Below are positions 41,562 to 50,489 of a stretch of DNA of 64,000 nt, in pieces (the stretch's first letter is position 1; the number at the start of each line of letters is the position of its first letter). Under the pieces are notes generated by a model. That model made no database searches. It was not told the DNA's origin and was given only the letters and a program-made list of their open reading frames with translations. Source of the DNA: Oricola indica (GTDB taxonomy: Bacteria > Pseudomonadota > Alphaproteobacteria > Rhizobiales > Rhizobiaceae); contig NZ_JAINFJ010000005.1 of assembly GCF_019966595.1 (NCBI RefSeq), positions 1 through 64,000 of the forward strand, read 5' to 3'. Both the position numbers and the translations under genes were made by a program.

Positions 41562-43085
41562 TCAGGCTGCCGAAAGCACGTGACCGGACGGGCTCGGTTC
41601 GCCGTTCAGGGTCTTCGAAGCTTCGAAAAGCCGTCTCTGCTCATCCGCCCAGGCCTTGATGTCGTATTTGCGGATCGTCTTGCGCAATGCCTGCATGCGC
41701 TGCCGCTTCTCGGTCTCCGACATCGACAGAGCCTGGTCGATCGCCGAGTCCATCGACTTGTGCGAGAACGGATTGGTGACGACCGCAGCCGCCATTTCGA
41801 CCGCCGCACCCGCGAATTCCGACAGGACGAGAACGCCGTCCTCATCGGTGCGCGCAGCCACGAACTCCTTGGCCACGATGTTCATGCCGTCGGCGAGCGG
41901 CGTGATCCAGGCGATATCCGCCGCCCGGTAGTAGGCGGTCAGGTGCTTGAACGGAATGGCCGTGGAGATAAGGGCCAGCGGCTGCCACTCCAGCGATCCG
42001 AAGCGGCCGTTGATGCGGCCGGCAATCTGCTCGATCTCGCCCTGGATTTCGCCATAGGCGGTCATTGCGCGGTTGGCGCTGACCGAGACATGCATCAGCC
42101 GGACCTTGCCGCGCAATTCGGGACGCCGTTCCAGAAGACGTTCGTAGGTCTCGAGCTGTTCGATCCCGCCTTTGGTGTAGTCGGTGCGCGATACCGAAAC
42201 GATCAGCTTGGTATCGCCAATCTCGCGACGTATCCGCTCGACCTTCTTTTCCGTTTCCCGGCTTTCGGCCTGTTCGCCGATATAATCGACATCGACACCG
42301 ACCGGGCAGGCGCTGACGAGCAGTTTCCGGCCATTATGCGAGATTTCGGTCGGAACCGAGCGCTCGACCAGCGCCGTACCGTCAGAAATCAGTTCGTCGG
42401 GCACGTGCTCGCGCTTTGTGACATCCACCTCGAAAAGCGACCGCGCGACCTGCACGAAATTCGACGAGTAGCGCGGAATATGGAAGCCGACGACATCGCA
42501 CGACAGCAGGCTGCCGACGATTTCCTTGCGCCACGGCAACACGTTGAAAATGTCCGGGGCCGGGAAGGGCGTGTGGTGGAAGAACGAGATGCGCACATCG
42601 GGCCGCAACTGGCGCAGGTAACCCGGCACCAGCCACAAATTGTAGTCGTGGATCCAGACCACCGCGCCCGGATTGGCTTCGGCCGCGGCCGCCTCCGCGA
42701 ACGCCCAGTTCACTTCCCTGAACGTCGGCCAGTCGACCGGGTCGTAATTGTACTTCTCCTTGAAGGAGTGAAGGATCGGCCAGAACGCCTCTTTCGACGT
42801 GACGTGATAGAAGCTCGACACCTGCTGCGCCGTCAGCGGAAGCCGGGAAACGGTGTAGTCTCCGAAGCTGTCGCTGATTTCGATCGTGCGCTCGAATTCA
42901 GGATTGGCGGGGTCCTCCGCTTCCTTCCAGGCGATCCACGCGCCCTTGTCGACATATCCGAAGAAGCTCTTCAGCGTCGGAACGATACCGTTGGGGCTCT
43001 TGTTTTCGCGGAACACCGTTTTTCCGTCTTCGACCGCCTCCTCATAGGGCTGGCGGTGGTAAACGATGACGAGATCAGAGGCCAT
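41562..43085 (-). CDS. ggpS: Glucosylglycerol-phosphate synthase GgpS (507 aa)
   Basis: A GT20 retaining glycosyltransferase that joins glucose from ADP-glucose to glycerol-3-phosphate. It is closer to GgpS than to trehalose-phosphate synthase OtsA: the start DLVIVYHRQPYEE, NKSPNGIVPTLKSFF (~30) and FFHHTPFPAPDIFNVLPWRK (~170) are GgpS-type. GT-B donor-site residues lie in SRTDYTKGGIEQLETYERLL (~300) and PLADGMNIVAKEF (~400). Its neighbours are decisive: a HAD phosphatase directly upstream, one base of overlap, and gpsA before that, so the substrate G3P, the synthase and the phosphatase sit in one operon. A trehalose-phosphate synthase role is the alternative. Confidence 0.85.
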   Translation of the reverse strand: MASDLVIVYHRQPYEEAVEDGKTVFRENKSPNGIVPTLKSFFGYVDKGAWIAWKEAEDPANPEFERTIEISDSFGDYTVSRLPLTAQQVSSFYHVTSKEAFWPILHSFKEKYNYDPVDWPTFREVNWAFAEAAAAEANPGAVVWIHDYNLWLVPGYLRQLRPDVRISFFHHTPFPAPDIFNVLPWRKEIVGSLLSCDVVGFHIPRYSSNFVQVARSLFEVDVTKREHVPDELISDGTALVERSVPTEISHNGRKLLVSACPVGVDVDYIGEQAESRETEKKVERIRREIGDTKLIVSVSRTDYTKGGIEQLETYERLLERRPELRGKVRLMHVSVSANRAMTAYGEIQGEIEQIAGRINGRFGSLEWQPLALISTAIPFKHLTAYYRAADIAWITPLADGMNIVAKEFVAARTDEDGVLVLSEFAGAAVEMAAAVVTNPFSHKSMDSAIDQALSMSETEKRQRMQALRKTIRKYDIKAWADEQRRLFEASKTLNGEPSPSGHVLSAA

Positions 43086-43873
43086 TATTCTTGTCCTTTC
43101 GGTATCGGGTGGAAATCGAGCGCCTCAATGGCTTCGAGTATTCCGCCTGCGCCGATGGCGGATGCTGTGTAGACGTGATCGAGGTCGGAGACTTTGGCGA
43201 GCAGCGCATCTTCCGCGCCGCCGACAGCGACAGCGGGAAGCCCGCAGGAAAGCATCGACAGGTCGTTCAACGTATCGCCCGCGGCCAGGACCCGTTTTTC
43301 GCCGATATCGAGATGGTTGATCAGTCGGCGCAGGGAAGGGCCTTTGCTGACCCCTTTCGGCAACACGTCGAAATAGCGGTTGTCGGAGATGAGGTGATCG
43401 AGATTCAGCGCGGCGACCATCGCCTCGGCGAGCGAGTCGTAGTTCTCGGCATCGAGGTCGTAGCTCACCCGGTATCGAAACGACGTCGGCTGCAACTGCA
43501 GCCCCGGATGATCCTTGAGGATCTCGCGAACCTTGTCTCCGCTGTTGTTCCAGCGGCTGGCGATATCCTCCTCCAGAGGCTTGATCGGCGAAATGCCGCG
43601 GGCGGGCGTGACCTCGGCGATCGTCGTGCCGACATCGCCGATCACGTAGTCCGGCCACGGCACACCGCGTTCGTCGCAGAGTTCCGCAATGAATTCGGGA
43701 TCGCGTCCGGTCACGAAGATCAGGCCGAATGTCGGCCGGTTTTCTTCGATCAGGTCATAGAGCAACCGCCGGTCTTCCTCGGTTCCGCCGAGAAAAGTAC
43801 CGTCGAGATCGGTCGCCAGGACGAACTCCCTCTCGGACAGGTCCGGCAGCTCGATACGTTCATGTCTGGTCAT
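43085..43873 (-). CDS. HAD-superfamily sugar phosphatase, probable glucosylglycerol-3-phosphatase (262 aa)
   Basis: A HAD-IIB (sucrose-6-phosphatase-like) phosphatase. Motif I is VLATDLDGTFLGG (~17-29), with the two catalytic aspartates DLD. Motif II is VTGRDPEF (~56), motif III the lysine in VSKGPSLRRLI (~185), and motif IV GDTLNDLSML (~210). The cap domain is the C2B type of sugar phosphatases. It lies between gpsA and ggpS with overlapping ends (four and one bases), so its likely substrate is the glucosylglycerol-phosphate made by GgpS. This substrate is inferred from context; the analogous cyanobacterial phosphatase is of a different family. Confidence 0.8.
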   Translation of the reverse strand: MTRHERIELPDLSEREFVLATDLDGTFLGGTEEDRRLLYDLIEENRPTFGLIFVTGRDPEFIAELCDERGVPWPDYVIGDVGTTIAEVTPARGISPIKPLEEDIASRWNNSGDKVREILKDHPGLQLQPTSFRYRVSYDLDAENYDSLAEAMVAALNLDHLISDNRYFDVLPKGVSKGPSLRRLINHLDIGEKRVLAAGDTLNDLSMLSCGLPAVAVGGAEDALLAKVSDLDHVYTASAIGAGGILEAIEALDFHPIPKGQE

Positions 43874-45012
43874 GCCGCGGGCTCCTTGAAACGTCCGACG
43901 GAATTGGGCTGAAGCGGGTGGTCGATGGTGATCTCCAAAGCCTTGGGCTCGGCCATGATCGGCTGCGCCCAGAGATCCGCGAATGTCTCGCGAAGCCCGG
44001 CGCCTTCATGCAGCACCCGGTGAACGGCCTCGCAGATCGGCATGGACACGCCGATGCGACGTGCAAGATCCATCACCGATACGGAGTTGATTTCGCCCTC
44101 AACGACAACCGGACGCCCCTCGAAACAGTCTTCGCGTTCAATGCCCTGGCCAAGCTGGATGCCGAGCGACATGTTTCGCGATGTCTGGCTCGAACAGGTC
44201 AGGGTCAGATCGCCGGCGCCCGAAAGCCCGGTGACGGTCTCGCGACGACCGCCCAGCGCTTCAGCGAGCGTCTTCATCTCGTCCATGCCGCGCGCGATCA
44301 GCGCCGCACGCGTGTTCTCGGCAAAGCCCGCGCCGGTCATCATGCCACACGCAATCGCGATCACATTCTTGACCGCACCGCCGATTTCGACGCCGATCAG
44401 GTCGTCGGAGATGTAGGGGCGGAACGCTTCGGAGGTCAGCGAAACGGCGAAGCGCGCAGCCGTGCTGTCGCGCGGGCTGATCCTGTCTTCATGCGAGAAG
44501 GGAAACGCCACCGTCACCGCCGTTGGGTAAGCCATGGCGGTTTCGTGGGCGAATGTCGGGCCGGAGATCGCTCCGACCGGGTGACGCGGCAATTCTTCCG
44601 CCGCGACGTCCGCGAGCAACCGTCCAGTCCCGGTTTCGATGCCCTTTGCGCACAGCGCGACCGGAACACCATCCTTGAGATGCGGCGCCATGGCGCGGCA
44701 GATGCGGCGGATCGTGCGCGACGGCGTCACGATCATGACCGCGTCGGCGTCGGCCAGCGCCTCTCCCATATCCGTCGTCGCGCGGATTCCTTCCGGAAGC
44801 GCGATGTTCGGCAGGTATTTTTCGTTGAGGGCTGTGTCGTTGATCGTGGTGCAGAGATCGGCATCACGCGCCCACATCGTCACGTTGCGGCCCGCACGCT
44901 TTGCGACCGCCGCAAGAGCAGTTCCCCACGCGCCGCCGCCGATGACGGCGATGGTGTGATAGGGGCGTGTTTCGTCGATGACGGACTGTCTGTCGTCCAG
45001 AGGTATGGTCAT
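43870..45012 (-). CDS. gpsA: Glycerol-3-phosphate dehydrogenase [NAD(P)+] GpsA (380 aa)
   Basis: Reduces dihydroxyacetone phosphate to sn-glycerol-3-phosphate. The Rossmann motif is IAVIGGGAWGTALAAVAKRA (~30). Signatures LCAKGIETGTGRLLADVAAE, AISGPTFAHETA and the catalytic lysine region GAVKNVIAIACGMMTGAGF (~200) are present, followed by GLSGAGDLTLTCSSQTSRN. At 380 residues it is longer than usual (about 335) because of an N-terminal extension and an insertion near 180 (HEDRISPRDSTAAR). ATG 45012 follows ACGGA. As first gene of the operon with the phosphatase and ggpS it can supply G3P for glucosylglycerol. It may serve phospholipids too, or be a second, dedicated copy. Confidence 0.9.
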   Translation of the reverse strand: MTIPLDDRQSVIDETRPYHTIAVIGGGAWGTALAAVAKRAGRNVTMWARDADLCTTINDTALNEKYLPNIALPEGIRATTDMGEALADADAVMIVTPSRTIRRICRAMAPHLKDGVPVALCAKGIETGTGRLLADVAAEELPRHPVGAISGPTFAHETAMAYPTAVTVAFPFSHEDRISPRDSTAARFAVSLTSEAFRPYISDDLIGVEIGGAVKNVIAIACGMMTGAGFAENTRAALIARGMDEMKTLAEALGGRRETVTGLSGAGDLTLTCSSQTSRNMSLGIQLGQGIEREDCFEGRPVVVEGEINSVSVMDLARRIGVSMPICEAVHRVLHEGAGLRETFADLWAQPIMAEPKALEITIDHPLQPNSVGRFKEPAA

Positions 45013-45372
45013 GTTGTTCCGTTCGGATCGGGTTCGAATAGACAGGGCGGACAATTCGATTTCGGCCCTGATCGCGCGGCTGTATCAGAGTGATTTGCCA
45101 GGCGGGCGCGGCGCGGGTATTTCGCCGGAGAGACCCGGACCGGTTGGGGTCGGGTGATAGCCAAATGAAATTGTGCAGTGCACACTCATACCCTTAGACA
45201 TAACTTGCTCATCAATAATATCAACCGCTTGGGCCGAAAAACGTTCCCTGTGTGCCGGTGATTCTCCGCGAACTGCTTGAAGCCACATGGGAATTGCGAC
45301 TTGACGATTGTCATCGCCGAATAGGCTGCATGACGACTAAATCCGGAATCCTGCATCCAAAAGGAGGAATCC
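45013..45372. promoter_or_regulatory. Divergent intergenic region with a 13-bp palindrome
   Basis: A 360-base region between the leftward gpsA operon and the rightward cytochrome gene, with no gene in it. It contains the perfect palindrome TGTGCAGTGCACA at 45172-45184 and an AT-rich tract (45185-45220) that could hold promoters for either side. The regulator is unknown; osmotic control of the left operon would be expected from its function. No riboswitch-like fold was recognised. Confidence 0.4.
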
Positions 45373-45687
45373 ATGATTCGGCACCTGACCGTCCTGCTTG
45401 TCGGAATTGCCCTTATTTCGCCCGCCAAGGCCGACGACGCGGTAACGCGCGGAGAGGCCGTGGTCGAGCAATGGTGCCGTTTGTGTCATCTGCGCGCCTC
45501 GGACACGCCCGATCCGGTAATGGCGCCGCGTTTCGAGGACATCGTCCGCCGCCAGGGACGCGATGAGGCGTATTTCACGCAGTTCCTGAACGAGGACCAC
45601 TTTCCGATGACGACATACAGGCTTTTCGACAACGAGAAAGCGGATGTCGTCGCGTGGCTTATGGCACTGCAAGAAGAGCAACGCTGA
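45373..45687 (+). CDS. Small periplasmic c-type cytochrome (104 aa)
   Basis: A signal peptide (residues 1-21, cleavage after AKA-D) is followed by a single haem-binding motif CRLCH at about residue 35. The likely axial methionine lies in DHFPMTTYRLFDNEKADVVA (~75). The 104-residue length fits a one-haem class I cytochrome c. AAAGGAGG precedes the ATG. It stands alone: no oxidase or dehydrogenase is adjacent, so its electron partners are unknown; ccdA, needed for its maturation, is elsewhere in the window. It could be a diffusible electron carrier. Confidence 0.8.
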   Translation: MIRHLTVLLVGIALISPAKADDAVTRGEAVVEQWCRLCHLRASDTPDPVMAPRFEDIVRRQGRDEAYFTQFLNEDHFPMTTYRLFDNEKADVVAWLMALQEEQR

Positions 45688-45812
45688 CCAAGCCGGTAAT
45701 TGCTCCGCCCAATGACGAAAGGCGCGGCATGGCCTTGATGTCAGTCAATGCGGACCACTTCGCCTGCTGATTGTATTTGGGCAATCTTGTTTTAAGCGGA
45801 GGGACCCCACCA

Positions 45813-48209
45813 ATGACCGATTCCGAGACTGTAATCTGGCTCGAAGACGCCAGCCGCAAGGACGTACCGCGTGTTGGCGGCAAGAACGCATCGCTTGGCG
45901 AGATGCTCAACCAGCTCGGATCGAAGGGCATCGCCGTTCCGACCGGTTTCGCAACCACGTCGGAAGCATATTGGCAGTTCCTGGAGGCCAACGATCTCAA
46001 GTCAGGCATCGCGGACGCCATGCGGGACTACGAGGAAGGTCACGCAACACTCGCCGAAACGGGTGCCGCTGTCCGAAAGATGATCCTGCGCGGCAAATGG
46101 CCCGAGGCACTGGCGGCGGAGATCGGTGACTTCTACGCCAACATGTCGAAAAAAGCCGGCCGCGACGAAGTCGATGTCGCCGTGCGGTCCAGTGCGACCG
46201 CGGAGGATTTGCCCGACGCCAGTTTCGCCGGCCAGCAGGAAACCTATCTCAACGTCAAGGGCGAGCGCGAGTTGCTCGACTCCTGCAAGCGCTGCTTCGC
46301 GTCGCTGTTCACCGACCGCGCGATCAGCTACCGGCAGGTCAAGGGCTTCGACCACCTCCAGGTCGCGCTTTCCATCGGCGTGCAACAGATGGTGCGATCC
46401 GACAAGGGCGGCTCCGGCGTGATGTTCTCGATCGACACCGAGACCGGTTTCGACAAGGTCGTCGTCATCAACGCCGCCTGGGGCCTCGGCGAAAACGTCG
46501 TGCAGGGCGCGGTCGATCCGGACGAGTTCGTCATCTTCAAACCTCTCCTCGAGGGCGGCAAATTCAAACCGATCGTCGAAAAGAAGGTCGGCGCCAAGGG
46601 GATCAAGATGATCTACTCGGAAGGCGCCGAGAAGACGCGCAACGTTCCGACCTCCAAGGCCGAGCGCGCCGCCTATGTGATCGACGACGACGAGATCCTG
46701 ACGCTCGCCCGCTGGGCCTCAATCATCGAAACCCATTATGGCTGCCCGATGGACATGGAATGGGCAAAGGACGGCGAGACGGGCGAGCTCTTCATCGTCC
46801 AGGCCCGTCCCGAAACCGTTCAGGCGCAACGCGACCAGTCGTCCTTCAAGTCCTACGAAATCAAGAAAAAGGGCAAGGTGCTCACCAAGGGCCTGTCGAT
46901 CGGCGGATCCGTCATCGCCGGACGGCTCTGCCTGATCGAGGACGTGGCCGATATCGACAAGTTCGCGGACGGCTCCATCCTCGTGACCGGCACGACCGAT
47001 CCGGACTGGGTGCCGATCATGAAGCGTGCCGCGGGAATCATCACCGATCACGGCGGACGGACCTCGCATGCGGCCATTGTCAGCCGCGAACTCGGTGTTC
47101 CGGCAGTTGTCGGAACCGGTGAGGCGACGCATGTCCTGCATTCCGAACAGGAGGTGACGATCTCCTGCGCCGAGGGCGACGAAGGCTTCGTCTACGAGGG
47201 TTATGCGGAATACGAGGAAAAGACCGAATCCCTCTCCGACATTCCCCAGACCGAAACCCGCGTCATGCTCAACCTCGCCAATCCGGGATCGGCCTTCCGC
47301 TGGTGGCAGATTCCGTCGGAGGGCGTCGGCCTCGCGCGCATGGAATTCGTCATCAACAACCAGATCCAGGTTCACCCGATGGCGCTGATCCATTTCGATC
47401 AGATCACCGACGAGGAAACGCGCGAAAAGATCGAAGTCCTGACGCGCGACTATGACGACAAGTCTGAATATTTCGTCGACAAGCTCGCACGCGGGCTCGC
47501 CCGCATCGCCGCGACGGTCTATCCGAAACCCGTCATCGTGCGCATGAGCGACTTCAAGACGAACGAATATGCCGGTCTTCTCGGCGGCGCGGGTTTCGAA
47601 CCGAAAGAGGAAAACCCGATGATCGGGTTCCGCGGCGCGTCCCGTTACTATTCGGAGGCCTATCGGCCCGGCTTCGCGCTGGAATGCCAGGCCATGGCCC
47701 GGTTGCGCAACGAGATGGGCTTCGACAACGTCGTCATGATGATCCCGTTCTGCCGGTCCGTCGGCGAGGCCGACAAGGTGCTGGAAGTGATGGCCGAAAA
47801 CGGCCTGAAACGCGGCGAGAACGGGCTTCTCGTCTATGTGATGTGCGAGATCCCGTCCAACGTCATTCTCGCCAAGGAATTCGCGACCCGGTTCGACGGC
47901 TTCTCCATCGGCTCCAACGACCTCACCCAGCTGACACTGGGGGTCGATCGCGATTCCGACCGCTTGTCGGGGCTGTTCGACGAACAGGACGAGGCGGTCA
48001 AATGGATGATCTCGAGCGTCATCCGCGAAGCCCACGCAGCCGGCGCAAAGGTCGGCTTGTGCGGCCAGGCGCCGAGCGATCATCCGGAATTCGCGCAGTT
48101 CCTGGTTGATTGCGGGATCGATACGATTTCCGTGACGCCGGACAGCTTCATCGCCGTCAAGAAGCAGGTCGCCGAGGCCGAGGCGGCCCGAAAGAAGGGT
48201 GGCGCCTGA
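45813..48209 (+). CDS. ppsA: Phosphoenolpyruvate synthase PpsA (798 aa)
   Basis: Converts pyruvate, ATP and water to PEP, AMP and phosphate, feeding gluconeogenesis. The N-terminal ATP-grasp domain has RVGGKNASLGEMLNQL (~16) and AVRSSATAEDLPDASFAGQQ. The swivelling domain carries the phosphohistidine motif GIITDHGGRTSHAAIVSREL (~415-430). The PEP/pyruvate barrel contains GFRGASRYYSEAYRPGFALE and catalytic cysteine region VGLCGQAPSDHPEFAQFLVD near 755. Length 798 is typical. ATG 45813 follows CGGAGGG; the frame upstream is not used. It ends in a hairpin terminator and sits beside the PfkB gene, opposing steps of the same pathway. Confidence 0.95.
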   Translation: MTDSETVIWLEDASRKDVPRVGGKNASLGEMLNQLGSKGIAVPTGFATTSEAYWQFLEANDLKSGIADAMRDYEEGHATLAETGAAVRKMILRGKWPEALAAEIGDFYANMSKKAGRDEVDVAVRSSATAEDLPDASFAGQQETYLNVKGERELLDSCKRCFASLFTDRAISYRQVKGFDHLQVALSIGVQQMVRSDKGGSGVMFSIDTETGFDKVVVINAAWGLGENVVQGAVDPDEFVIFKPLLEGGKFKPIVEKKVGAKGIKMIYSEGAEKTRNVPTSKAERAAYVIDDDEILTLARWASIIETHYGCPMDMEWAKDGETGELFIVQARPETVQAQRDQSSFKSYEIKKKGKVLTKGLSIGGSVIAGRLCLIEDVADIDKFADGSILVTGTTDPDWVPIMKRAAGIITDHGGRTSHAAIVSRELGVPAVVGTGEATHVLHSEQEVTISCAEGDEGFVYEGYAEYEEKTESLSDIPQTETRVMLNLANPGSAFRWWQIPSEGVGLARMEFVINNQIQVHPMALIHFDQITDEETREKIEVLTRDYDDKSEYFVDKLARGLARIAATVYPKPVIVRMSDFKTNEYAGLLGGAGFEPKEENPMIGFRGASRYYSEAYRPGFALECQAMARLRNEMGFDNVVMMIPFCRSVGEADKVLEVMAENGLKRGENGLLVYVMCEIPSNVILAKEFATRFDGFSIGSNDLTQLTLGVDRDSDRLSGLFDEQDEAVKWMISSVIREAHAAGAKVGLCGQAPSDHPEFAQFLVDCGIDTISVTPDSFIAVKKQVAEAEAARKKGGA

Positions 48210-48258
48210 CGGACCCGGCGGGTGTCCCCGGTGCTTTCCGTCTGATACACATCTGCAA

Positions 48259-48287
48259 AACGGGCCGGTTCTCCGGCCCGTAATGTT
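48259..48287 (+). terminator. Intrinsic terminator after ppsA
   Basis: CGGGCCGG (48261-48268) pairs perfectly with CCGGCCCG (48273-48280) around a TTCT loop. It is preceded by AAAA and followed by TAATGTTT, a short U-rich end. It separates ppsA from the pfkB-type gene, so the latter probably has its own promoter or depends on read-through. Confidence 0.7.
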
Positions 48288-48311
48288 TCACGCTAGGAAA
48301 CGGCAGCGGCC

Positions 48312-49247
48312 ATGGAACGAATTCTCACAATCGCCCTCAATCCCGCCATCGACGTCAGTTGCGACGCAGAGCATGTGCGCCCAACGCTGAAGACCCGCAC
48401 CGAGAACCAGAAGCATTATGCCGGCGGCGGCGGGGCCAACGTCGCCCGGGTGATCGCGGAACTCGGTGGACGCGCCGAACTTCTCTATCTGTCCGGCGGC
48501 ACGACGGGTCCGCTTTATGACGGACTTCTCGCCCAATACGACATCGCCCGCCATCGCATTCCGATGCAAGGCGACAATCGAATCGCGCTGATGGTGCACG
48601 AGCTGACCACCAATTTCGAATACCGCTTCGTACCGGAAGGCCCGACCGTCGATCCGGCCGAAATAGAGCCGGTGCACGAATTCATCGAGGCATTCGATGG
48701 CGATTATATCGTCGCCAGCGGCAGCCTTCCGAACGGAGCGCCGGACGATACCTATCGGCGCATGGCCGCCGTCGCGCATGAAAAGGGCATCCGTTTCATC
48801 CTCGACACGTCCGGCGAAGCGCTGCGCCAGACGGTCGATCATGCAAGGATCTTCCTGCTGAAGCCGTCAATGAGCGAGTTGGAGAAACTGATCGGCGAGC
48901 GGCTCGACGAGTCAAGCGCATCCGATGCCGCGGTCGAACTCGTATCGCGCGGCGCCGCGGAGAACATTGCCGTCTCGATGGGCAAGGGCGGCGCGTTCCT
49001 CGCCAATGCGGACGGGGTCGTGCGGATGCGCTCCATCCATGTCCGCGAAGCCTCGGCCGTCGGCGCGGGCGACAGTTTCGTCGCCGGCATGGTCTGGTGG
49101 TTGTCGCAGGGACATACGATGCACGAGGCCTTCCGCTTCGGCATTGCTGCCGGCTCGGCCGCCGTGATGACGCCCGGCACGGAACTGTGCCGCAAGCAGG
49201 ATGTCATGATGCTCTATGAGCACGGTGTGACCCGCGTGCACGGCTGA
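48312..49247 (+). CDS. PfkB-family phosphofructokinase (311 aa)
   Basis: A 1-phosphofructokinase/Pfk-2-like sugar kinase. The N-terminal signature is TIALNPAIDVSCDAEHVRPT, the glycine-rich binding motif is YAGGGGANVARVIAELGG (~38), and the C-terminal PfkB motif is SAVGAGDSFVAGMVWWL (~250) with the catalytic aspartate. The length and opening resemble E. coli PfkB, which phosphorylates fructose-6-phosphate, but fructose-1-phosphate or tagatose-6-phosphate remain possible. No fructose PTS gene is adjacent, which favours the fructose-6-phosphate activity. It converges with the glucokinase-like gene. Confidence 0.88.
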   Translation: MERILTIALNPAIDVSCDAEHVRPTLKTRTENQKHYAGGGGANVARVIAELGGRAELLYLSGGTTGPLYDGLLAQYDIARHRIPMQGDNRIALMVHELTTNFEYRFVPEGPTVDPAEIEPVHEFIEAFDGDYIVASGSLPNGAPDDTYRRMAAVAHEKGIRFILDTSGEALRQTVDHARIFLLKPSMSELEKLIGERLDESSASDAAVELVSRGAAENIAVSMGKGGAFLANADGVVRMRSIHVREASAVGAGDSFVAGMVWWLSQGHTMHEAFRFGIAAGSAAVMTPGTELCRKQDVMMLYEHGVTRVHG

Positions 49248-49278
49248 CAGCGGGAAATTTCCCCGAAGCGCGACTGGC

Positions 49279-50247
49279 CTACATCGGGAATGCGTCGGAC
49301 GTCGAAATCGCCGCCCCGCGCAATCCCGCATCATTGGCGAGAATCGCGTAAACCGGGATCGAGGCGAGGAGACCGGACATCGCCCCCTTGTCAAAATAGA
49401 TTTCCCGGAAGCGGTCGCTATCCAGCAATTTCAATATCTTCGGCGTAATACCTCTACCGATATATACGCCGCCGCGTGCGTCATGCAGCAGCGCCATGTC
49501 GCCAGTGACGCGGGCGAGGATCGAAACGAAACAATCCAGCGTATCGACCGCAAGCGCGTCATCGTCCTCCAAGGCCAGATCGATGATCTCGGATGCCGAC
49601 GCCACCGGCTCCGGCAGTCCTTCGATGTCGGCAAGGGTTGCATGGATCGCTTCGAGACCGCGTCCGGACAGCACCGATTGAAGCGGCGCGTAGCCGTAAT
49701 TCCCGGCGACTTTCGACAGGACCGCCATCTCCCGTTCATTCGTCGCGGCAAAGGCGGAATGTCCGGCATTACCTGAAATCGGGATATGCTTGCCGGACGC
49801 TTCGATCAGCGATGCGGTGCCGAATTCTCCGCCGATGCCGAGCACGACCTTCGGTGCGCCGTCGATGGCGGTTCCGGCGTTGATCTGACAACGGTCATGC
49901 GCATTGAGATAGGGCAGGACGAGCGCGAGCGCTTCGAAATTGTTGACGAAATGGACCTTCTTGGCGCCGCAGGCCGCCTGAAGATCTTCCGGCGTGAAGC
50001 TCCACGGGGTGTTCTCGACGCCCATACGCCCGCCCGCCACCGGATCAGCTATGGAAAATCCGGCGATATCCGGATTGTCCGGAATGGATTCAAGGTAATG
50101 CACAACGGCGTCGGGCAGGGAAGAGAACATGTCGGTGCGAAACACCGCGAAATGCTCGACCGACAATTCGTCGATATCGCAAATCGCGAAACGGGCATGC
50201 GTGCCGCCGATGTCGCCGATGATTGCTTTGCGCTTGCTGGCTTGCAT
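49279..50247 (-). CDS. glk: Glucokinase-family protein, apparently lacking catalytic acids (322 aa)
   Basis: Homologous to bacterial glucokinase over its whole length: the phosphate-binding start AIIGDIGGTHARFAICDIDE (~9), FVNNFEALALVLPYL (~108), VLSGRGLEAI and the C-terminal domain with PVYAILANDAGLRGAA. However, the catalytic and glucose-binding acids of E. coli Glk are changed: the D100 position (AND) is Asn (VNN), E157 (GEGGH) is Asn (GNAGH), and E187 (ERVLSG) is Gln (QSVLSG). The ATP-loop GTGLG is GGEFG. It may therefore bind glucose without phosphorylating it. ATG 50247 follows AGGAGG; an upstream ATG adds 15 residues. Alignment was by eye. Confidence 0.8.
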   Translation of the reverse strand: MQASKRKAIIGDIGGTHARFAICDIDELSVEHFAVFRTDMFSSLPDAVVHYLESIPDNPDIAGFSIADPVAGGRMGVENTPWSFTPEDLQAACGAKKVHFVNNFEALALVLPYLNAHDRCQINAGTAIDGAPKVVLGIGGEFGTASLIEASGKHIPISGNAGHSAFAATNEREMAVLSKVAGNYGYAPLQSVLSGRGLEAIHATLADIEGLPEPVASASEIIDLALEDDDALAVDTLDCFVSILARVTGDMALLHDARGGVYIGRGITPKILKLLDSDRFREIYFDKGAMSGLLASIPVYAILANDAGLRGAAISTSDAFPM

Positions 50248-50489
50248 CAGTTGCGGTCCTCCTGCTTCATTCGGTCCGTGCGGCACGTTCAATTGCAGGC
50301 ATGGCCGCCCGCCAATCTCTGATCATCCATCCCAGGTCTCTGCACGAACCGTGGTGATCCATCGGTAACGTAAATCGACCGGACGACGCCTTGACCGGCA
50401 TCAATGGAGCGGATTGCCCCAAGAGCGCGGGCAACGGCACGCCAAAGCCTGCGCCCCGGTGAGTAATAACCGCGTTGAGCAGCCAATGG
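50248..50489. other. Gap between glk-like and stress-protein genes
   Basis: About 240 bases upstream of the glucokinase-like gene and after the universal stress protein. No convincing ORF is present on either strand. It presumably holds the promoter of the leftward glucokinase-like gene. No distinct operator was recognised. Confidence 0.35.

Noticed and set aside
41580-43172. 530-codon plus-strand ORF opposite ggpS
   Set aside because: Shadow of ggpS and the phosphatase gene; His/Arg/Asp-rich composition without domains.
45172-45184. TGTGCAGTGCACA palindrome as a possible LuxR-type lux box
   Set aside because: Only 13 bp, too short for a typical 18-20 bp lux box, and no luxR/luxI genes are in the window; listed only as part of the intergenic region.
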